Source: Arion vulgaris (taxonomy: Eukaryota; Mollusca; Gastropoda; Stylommatophora; Arionidae). From it: DNA of 64,000 nt. Made by a program: the position numbers and the translations under genes. The stretch spans positions 32,764,066 through 32,828,065 of the forward strand of contig CM036765.1 in the NCBI GenBank assembly GCA_020796225.1, read 5' to 3'. Positions 56,906 to 64,000 of the stretch are shown in pieces (the first letter of the stretch is position 1; every line of letters starts with the position of its first letter). The notes below the pieces were generated by a model. It was not told where the DNA came from. It worked only from the letters and a program-made list of their open reading frames with translations, and did no database searches.

Positions 56906-58202
56906 CTTTTGTCGTCACACTGCTACCGGGTTGTTGCCCAGTGTCGTGGTTTTCTGTTTTTGTTATACCGAGCGTTAATGCATTTTACATCAATTGTTGA
57001 ACAAGCAGGACTGAACGCATAGAGATAGAATGAGAATGTATTTAACCAGAGACACTGAAATTATCAGCAGGAATTTCTTCCACGCCTGCTATCAAGTGGG
57101 AAACTGAGCACAGGACCGTACCGTGATACAGAGAGGCAACCGCATCAGGCGACATTGTAAGGGGCGGCATAAACAACGAAATGAAAATACAATTTGAACC
57201 ATTCAATAATTAAAAATCTTTACTCAACGCTTTTCTGTATTGGTCTATGTTATTTCGATATCGATGTATACGATTTATCGCACACCTCTTCCCAAGCGCT
57301 TTCGGTTTCTGGTGCAGGGGCATCGTTGACGAGTGCTCGCCGAAATACTTTTGATCTCACAGTGTGAAGCTATTATTTTTGTTTGTAGTATACCGCGCGG
57401 CTGTTCATAAAGCCGCTCCTATCAAGTTATCAAAAACAGTTTTTGTAAGAAAAACATTTAATGGGTGGCATTTCGAAGACTTCCATCATACTGAGAAATT
57501 CTACCGCACGGGCCTAACTGAGCACATATGTGTTTGCCAGGAGTACCTTGTCAGTTCAGTAACTAATACCATGTGTCTGTTACTGTTAATCTGTAAGAAT
57601 TATATGCACAACATGCAATACAATGGAGTTCGTGACTACAAATAAAGTTGTCCTCAACATGAATTAACTCACTTTGTATCTCAACATACTACGCGAAACT
57701 TGCAACGTGAGAGTGCGTTTTGAATAGTAAACCAGTCCCATAACTAACCAATACACCGTTTTTTTTATGTGTTAGTACACTATAAACTTATCTAAGCAGT
57801 TATCTAGAGTTGGCTGTGGTTAGTGTGTAACATTTATAAACTGCTTGTATATCGGCACCAAGGACTTACTATAACATACGTTCAGTTTGTAAGTTTGCTG
57901 TCAATTATTATATTCGATTCCATCTTTTCTCGATATTCAGTGTCGCCGGGCGCCCGATTAACTGCACATCTCTCATTTGCTCAACGACAGGTTGTTTCGA
58001 AATAGTGGATTGGCTGACAAATTTATATTTTAATGTTGAAACTATATTTTATAATGTAAGAAACACTGCACTGACATTTCGAGATATTTCTTACTAATGA
58101 TCGATCATCGTATTAACAAATAAGAAAAATTATAGGTTACGAAAACACATACTTCATTTTAAAAAACATTCGTATATCTCTAAAAAGGTATAATCTAAAG
58201 CC
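56906..58202. other. Unique sequence, nothing recognised
   Basis: A 93-codon plus-strand frame at 57364-57645 has no recognised features or splice context. No repeat copies seen. Confidence 0.3.
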
Positions 58203-58412
58203 TTCATTGCACCGGGTTTTACAACATATAGCTCGGCCCTCTCCACAGAAATGGCACGCCACCTGCCGAGAGTATTGCACGAACTCCGTAGCTCCAGCAA
58301 CAATACTAGGAGTCTCTGGAAAAAATACATCAGTGAACAGAATGGTGCGGTCCGGGTTCGAACTCGTGATCTTCGAAACGCAAGGCAAAGGCGTAACCAG
58401 ACGCCCCTGAAA
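58203..58412 (-). repeat. SINE family H, best-preserved copy
   Basis: Minus-strand head 'ggggcgtctggttacgcctt' and B-box 'gagttcgaacccg' are intact. Body blocks are as in the other H copies, ending 'acccggtgcaatgaagg'. No target duplication found. Confidence 0.8.
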
Positions 58413-58534
58413 CTTAGGTAAACCTAGTAGTTTTATCAGGAGTGAATGTTGACAAATGTGGCATTAAATAATGATTCTTTGGTTTGAACCCTAAGCTTTG
58501 ATAATACCTGCAGAACATGGCTATCTCTGATCAA

Positions 58535-58725
58535 GTGAATACACTGTGGGCCACAAACTGAGCAGTCGGCTTTATGTTTCCCCAAAGCTTAGTTTTCTGG
58601 ACGACTATGGCGACACGTTGCTTCGCAGCTCATCCAGGAGAGGACAGTCTTGCAGGACATGCCCCAATGTCTGTTTCACCTGTTAGCACTGGCTGTAAAT
58701 TGCAATGTCCTCAAACCAAGAGACA
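58535..58725 (+). repeat. Repeat family L, copy 2
   Basis: 'gggccacaaactgagcagtc', 'ccccaaagcttagttttc', 'aggagaggacagtcttgcag', 'catgccccaatgtctgttt' parallel 35610-35760. Confidence 0.5.
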
Positions 58726-59219
58726 TCAAACAAGTCGAGCAACAAAGGGCATCCCTTTACTCGTTTTCAATAATGTTTTTTTTTTGGAAATTCTGCTCTT
58801 ATTACTGTGACCACCTGTATGTCCAAAACAACTAGACCCCCTGAGATTCGAAGTCTCAACAAATATCATCTGCTCTTACTGTTGTTTTGTACCATCTGGA
58901 GCACTGACTGAGAGACACAATAATTGTCTTAGTAAACAGAGTATCAAAGAGTTATTGAATGGTAGCAGCTAAAACCTTAACCTTCATCCTCATGTTGGAA
59001 GCAGTTGTCCTGTATGCTTTATTTTGTACAGCAACAAGCCTACCAAACATGCTAGTGAGAAAATCCAACCTATTTCTCACCACAATACACAGATCTATCT
59101 GTATGTACCACATGATCATCCCTTGCATTGTTTGCTACTTAATTTCGAGGTCTGCTTTCCCATTGCTCCAATCTCTACATTCTCATCCAAAAGTAATGAT
59201 GGTTATTAATCATTAAACT

Positions 59220-59660
59220 GACATCATTCGCTCCGGGCAGACCCATACGTGCTCAGTCTTCCCCAACAGATATCGAAGAGTATGCATACTGATGGTTCCC
59301 GTGGCTCGCTGATTAAACACACCTCTCACTTTCCTCTCAGGCATCCAGTTCGACTTGTACAACGGGTAACTCCAAACTGCCTAAATCGCTTCAACATCGA
59401 TCTTAGTGTCCTCATTCAACAGACAGTCGCGAAGAGACCAAAGAATATCCCCCTTATCCATCTTCAACTCCCCAACAATCGATGCTGTTGATGCAAGCCT
59501 GTCCGCTCTCTCATTACCGTAAACACCCGCATGCCCAGGACAGTATATCCACGTAAGCCTCTTGAGGTTAGAAACTTCTATAGACGACATCCACTCATAA
59601 TGAAAACTGCCCTTCTGGATCTTGTGAAGCATCGACTGAGAGTCAGATACAACAAATGTA
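59220..59660 (-). pseudogene. RNase H LINE 3' fragment
   Basis: Minus strand: LTWIYCPGHAGVYGNERADR then LASTASIVGELKMDKGDILW, SLRDCLLNEDTKIDVEAI, and after a frame break a RATGTISMHTLRYL block and HVWVCPERMM end. The best copy of the family also at 1506, 3395 and 56590. Confidence 0.78.
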
Positions 59661-60049
59661 ATGCTGATGTGGAAGTTTGCCCTGTTCCTTTCTATCTAGA
59701 CCCATTCTTTCCTTTTGGTAGGGTCACAACCGTGATCATGTGACCATATATTTAAGATGGAAACACTCATATAAAAATGTGGAGAGTATAATGTAGATCT
59801 ATACTCATGCTTTATTGACAACTGAAAGGAATGTTATTGTGTAGAACATCAGGAATTGTAGAAGATAATGGAGTAAATGGGATTTACTTTACATTTAATA
59901 CAGATCAAAAGAGAACCGTATGGTGATCAAATGGCGGCTGTAAGAAAATGTGATGATACATAGTAGATTGGCGATGATACAGTGTTACTGTCAACATCAC
60001 ATAAATAGATTGAGAAATTAATAATGGAAGTGCAAGGCAAAAAACAATA

Positions 60050-60470
60050 TCTATATCACAGTGTGGCAAAAACACAAATGATGACAATAAATAAAACAAG
60101 CATGACAAAAGATATTTCTTTTATCAAAAGAGAGAAAATAGAAAAATATTAAGATTTCAATATTTTGGTTCACTGCTAACAAGATATCGAAATGGGATGA
60201 AAGAAATTTAAAGAAGAAAAACATGGCCTTACAAAAATAAAAACATAAACACAGTAGGGAATAGAACTGATAGGAAAACCAAAATCAGAATATGAAGAGC
60301 ATGCATGTTCCTAGTGACAACGTATGGGTGTGAAGAATTGACATTTAATAAGGCAGTGGAAGACATATATATGATTTTGAATATAAGTGTCCTCCATATA
60401 TCAAGGACAGAGAAGGGAACAAATAGATCTATCCACACCCGAGTGGAAATTCCAAAGGACTATTAGAGTG
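60050..60470 (+). pseudogene. RTE-like LINE, region after RT
   Basis: FQYFGSLLTRYRNGMK, then KTKIRIxRACMFLVTTYGCE and LTFNKAVEDIYMILNISV: the YLGSxLTxDG ... KTKIRxLxxxVxSVLLYGCE ... order. Stops in every frame. Confidence 0.6.
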
Positions 60471-60537
60471 GCAAAGTTCTGCTCAGGACAAGCTATTTGA
60501 TGATAATTATGAAGGATTGCTACTTATTGTTTTGCAC

Positions 60538-60781
60538 TTCTTCTTTGCGTTCGTTCTTCGACCAATTTTAATCACTCTTTGTGATATGTTTGATCTTTGC
60601 CAAGAACGTGTATACGTTGCACATTGGTTTGATAGGCCCTAAACACATAGACTTCTACACGTTTAGGACACATGCATCCGATTTCAGCCAAACCTCCTTA
60701 CTCGCCTCTTCGACATGCATGGCAGGTAACAGTGGTTCTATTCTTTACACCCCAAATTTGGGCCCGGTAACCACTCGGGCG
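60538..60781 (-). mobile_element. SINE family A, third copy
   Basis: About 244 bp, very similar to 56201-56448 ('gaacgtgtatacgttgcaca', 'acgtttaggacacatgcatc'). Tail 'gaacgcaaagaagaa' on the minus strand. No clear target duplication. Confidence 0.85.
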
Positions 60782-61044
60782 GGAGTAAAGATCATTTTGA
60801 ACATCACAATAGTTGCAAGTCACTGTGCTTGACATCAAAGTCTATTTCTTCCAACCGACTTCATACTTTTCATGAATTTGCTTTTCTCTTACACTCTTCC
60901 ACATAAAACAAAAATTTAATAAAGTCAAATTTCCAGTTGAATGCAGGAATAAACAAATATGCAACAATCAAGACATTATCTGATACTGCGCTAGACCTTA
61001 CATCTGACTACAATCACTGTATCACTTAATGTACAACAAATATA

Positions 61045-61380
61045 TATGTATATGGCCTTTTTCGTCTTTACAGACGGTCCTGAGTTTTCGCTTTTCTCTC
61101 TTGTCGTTTAGCTCATACATAAGTCTCTTCTCTAAAGACGCTGCGCCCTTTCGTAATTTGGCTTTACACACAACTCTGTCATCAGCTAGTCCTTCCCATG
61201 TGCTGGGACCTATAGAAAAGTTTTTCATTGAGGCTTTGCAAACATCTTTATATCTGAGCAGTGGTCTGCCCTGGTGTCTCTCCCTCCGAAAGTTCACAGA
61301 ACAACATTTGTTTTGGTATCGATAAGTTTCCATTCTTCTCACATGCCCCAACCATCTTAGTCATCTACTGCTGAGCATGC
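61045..61380 (-). pseudogene. LINE C-terminal fragment
   Basis: MGHVRRMETYRYQNKCCSVN, ERHQGRPLLRYKDVCKASMK, PSTWEGLADDRVVCKAKLRK and KRLMYELNDKREKRK form one 109-residue open stretch, the longest intact piece of this family here; 35855-36215 is its degenerate partner. Confidence 0.8.
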
Positions 61381-61707
61381 CCATGATGGAAGGCAGGTTT
61401 GCATGTTGCAGTACATCAGAGTTGGTTACCTTAATGACACAATACAAACAATGTAATATTTAAATCATGCAGTTATCTTAGTTGTGTAGAGATTCCAATT
61501 TTTTTTAAAACACTTGTTTTGCACTTATATGTACCATTCTCTTCTCTCTTTTAGTCTGCATGCATATTTCCTTTCACAATCTGCTGTAGGCACAGAAGTC
61601 AGTGCAATATGACTGTAGTACAAACTGTGCTTTATGTGTAAATAAGTACCTACACATTTAATAAGTTCAACAAACAACTTAAACTAAAGGTTTAATAATA
61701 TATGCAG

Positions 61708-61904
61708 GCCCGCGTGCCCAGCGTGTTCGTAGCTCGTTGGACTACGGGTGACAAGTCCTCTGTAACGCGGGTTCAACTCCGCGGACTGGCAGAAAAGCTA
61801 CAGGTTTCCCATATTTACGGTGTTCGTGGTACCGAACCGAAGGGTTACGATGTCCATGACACCGAGCCGAAGAGCTTTCAGCTCGCTTCTGGATCGAAAA
61901 AAAA
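61708..61904 (+). mobile_element. SINE family C, with 15-bp target duplication
   Basis: 197 bp between taataatatatgcag at 61693-61707 and 61905-61919 (perfect). Differs from 52512-52704 by only a handful of bases and small indels; A tail present. Confidence 0.93.
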
Positions 61905-62288
61905 TAATAATATATGCAGACAACTTACATACCCAATGAATTAGTTAGTTACGCTGAAAGCACACTTAACAAGTTAGGCAAAGAAACAATTTGAAAAGTA
62001 TAAATATTATAGCTCATTTTATTAATTGCTTTACATACATTATGAAAATTAATTCATTTCAAATAATAAAAGTGAGATAGAAAGATTAATACTGAAATCT
62101 TTCCGAAGATTTCTTTTTTTTATATTTGTGAAATAAAGTTATCCTGATGAAAGATCTGGTTTCAGTAAAACACAAGAAATGCATATTAAGCAGAGACAAG
62201 GTGATATGGTTTAGATATATATCTCTGCTGGAGAGAGCAAAACATGTCCTTATCAATCATGGAACTGATATATAAGCATCATTAGAAT

Positions 62289-63190
62289 CAGTGGCGGCTC
62301 GTAGCTAAAATTAGTGGGGGTGCTGCTTCAGAAAATTTGTAGCCATTGTTTTAATATTGTGTAAAATGAAACAAACATATAAAAAGGAAATTTATATATA
62401 AAACTTGATAAAATTCTAAACAAAATTAATATTTTTTATTTACTAATAGCCTCAATTGTTACAGTTCAAGCTTGATCATTCGTTTAAAACCGAAATCCAT
62501 TATTTTTGTTTTACTTTCCAAAATTAATAATTTTCTCATTAATCTGGATAATTGTTTAGTACATTTCTCTCCATTGCAAGCACTGCAAGTGCACTTAGTC
62601 TTTCAGTGTTCATAGTGGCTCCTTAGAAAAGTTTTTATTGCTTTTTGTGTTGAAAAGCAGCATTCTGCCTCTGATGTTGTCATGGAAATTGTCAAAGGGA
62701 TTTTTATGTGAGGAGGCCATGTTTAAATTATTAAAATTATCTGTAAAATAAAATAACTGAAATAAAGCTATGAATTAAATAGAGTAGCTGGAAGCATGAT
62801 ATTCATTTACACTTTATCACATTAAAAAATATGGTACATGATTTTTATGCACAACACTGGCTAAGTAAAAAAAAGAAATACTACCTTACACTTGCACATC
62901 ATGGTCGGCACTGCACAAGTGACAATGCCAGAGCTCTCTTTACCCAGTGTGCAGTTTCTTATCTTGGTCAAAAATATGCACAACAGCCAAACACTGCATT
63001 GTTGGAATTGTGAAGAGCAGTTCCGTACATAGATTTTTTTTTATTTCACGAACTAGGCATGGCTACCGACATTAAGTTTGAGGATTATATAATGTACAAT
63101 TAAGACTCATTATATTGAATGGTATCTATAATATTGAGAGAAAATATGGAGTGCTGCAGTTCCGCAGCGCCTATACATGAGTTGCCACTG
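62289..63190 (-). mobile_element. hAT transposon remnant with perfect 8-bp TSD
   Basis: 902 bp between attagaat at 62281-62288 and 63191-63198. Terminal inverted repeats begin CAGTGGC at both ends (left cagtggcggctcgt, right, reversed, cagtggcaactcat). On the minus strand near 62700-62560, TISMTTSEAECCFSTQKAIK then TFLRSH, and in a second frame MNTERLSALAVLAMERN, match the hAT transposase dimerisation region (TTCEAERSFSxLKxIKTxLRSTM...ERLxxLAxLxIE). The rest of the transposase is missing, so it is a non-autonomous deletion derivative. Confidence 0.9.
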
Positions 63191-63198
63191 ATTAGAAT

Positions 63199-63604
63199 AT
63201 TTATTGTTAAATACTACTAGAATGAAATCAATGGTAAGATACTCATATTTGAATGTTTGCGAGTTTCCATCCACCACATTTGAAATGATGCTAAGCTATC
63301 TTGTATGTTGTAAAAAATGAAAATCATATACATATGTAGTATGTTGGTCCAATTTATATGTTTTTGCAAATTCAATAAAGTATATATAATAAATGGTCCT
63401 AAAAATATGATAAAACATATATTATGTAATAACAATTTCATGGTGTAAGTTACGTAATGCACATTCATATAAAAGATAATATAGTAAATCAAAACAATCT
63501 AAACACAGCAAAAAATTGTTAACAAGCTACATCATAGTAGTAGTATAATTGACTGTCATTTATAAATGCATGTGCTTATTCACTACTACACAAGAACATA
63601 AACA
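63199..63604. other. AT-rich stretch, nothing recognised
   Basis: No exon or repeat copy identified. Confidence 0.3.
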
Positions 63605-63910
63605 AAGTACTTGACGAAATCAGATGTGCTGGGCAGAAAAATTTCAGCTTCACTGTAAATTAGAAACCCAATGTACTTACACTCACATCACCAAAAGTGG
63701 TTTATAAGTGGTTATTCTATAGCAAAAACCGATATCATAGAGCCTGTGAAATTCATCTCACAAAGAAACCATCCTAAGTTCCTCGATTAAAGTTATAGTA
63801 TTCATCATTCATACACTTCATTTCCGCCTGTATGTTATAGGGTTCAAAAAGGAGCAAAAAATAATAGCACTGCAACCTACTATAATATCAACCTTTCATG
63901 TTCAAAAATA
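63605..63910. repeat. Two SINE D-like pieces in swapped order
   Basis: 63605-63745 resembles the 3' half of SINE D ('aaatcagatgtgctgggcag', 'aaaagtggtttataagtgg'); 63825-63910 resembles its head/core ('cgcctgtatgttatagggt', 'taatagcactgcaacctac'). They are in the order 3' half then 5' half, so probably two separate truncated copies. Confidence 0.45.
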
Positions 63911-64000
63911 CATCCAACAACTATAGTGTTGTTGTTGTAGCAGTGGTGTAGCCAATACTGTGTTTCTACAACTTCTGTCTTAAGTTTTATTTATAAAATC

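Noticed and set aside
13144..60781. CRISPR array or phage-type direct repeats
   Set aside because: The recurring blocks are dispersed, in both orientations, each flanked by its own target duplication, as expected for SINEs.

Overview
The window is nuclear DNA of a multicellular animal. Protein-coding exons are small, have GT/AG borders and lie kilobases apart; the DNA is AT-rich, and most of it is debris of LINEs, tRNA-derived SINEs, a Helitron, a hAT element and fold-back elements. There are no bacterial operons, ribosome binding sites or CRISPR arrays. The mixture (RNase H-bearing LINEs, RTE-like LINEs, several SINE families with a shared conserved core) suggests an invertebrate, perhaps a lophotrochozoan such as a mollusc. 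That placement is an inference from general knowledge and is not proven by the sequence.

Two host genes can be assembled by splice phase. Gene 1 (plus strand, 14793-27655, five coding exons, 327 residues) is a predicted type I membrane protein: signal peptide, one CUB-like domain with four cysteines, one transmembrane helix and a proline-rich cytoplasmic tail. Gene 2 (minus strand, 48828-44603, two coding exons, 443 residues) is a predicted RING-finger E3 ubiquitin ligase with a complete C3HC4 motif that only appears when the exons are joined, followed by a small zinc knuckle, a long Ser/Pro-rich linker and a C-terminal coiled coil. No functional link between the two is visible.

Layout: 1-14.3 kb, repeats only, including a palindromic TTAA-flanked element, an RTE-like LINE split by a nested RNase H LINE, and a degenerate LINE split by a SINE; 14.8-27.7 kb, gene 1 with repeat-filled introns; 28.5-44 kb, LINE remnants, a 2.5-kb Helitron, SINEs and a 1.6-kb RTE-like LINE; 44.6-48.8 kb, gene 2; 49.2-50.15 kb, an isolated GC-rich repeat-related island; 50.5-64 kb, more LINEs and SINEs and a hAT element with perfect 8-bp target duplications.

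The most interesting structure is a modular SINE superfamily. Seven well-delimited copies share the same roughly 110-bp head plus core but carry different 3' bodies (about 248, 255-270, 331 and 514 bp). The 514-bp form ends in the 3' terminus of a LINE whose 5'-truncated copy also lies in this window, and the 248-bp form shares its 3' end with another LINE here. Most insertion boundaries below were fixed by target-site duplications that can be read directly.
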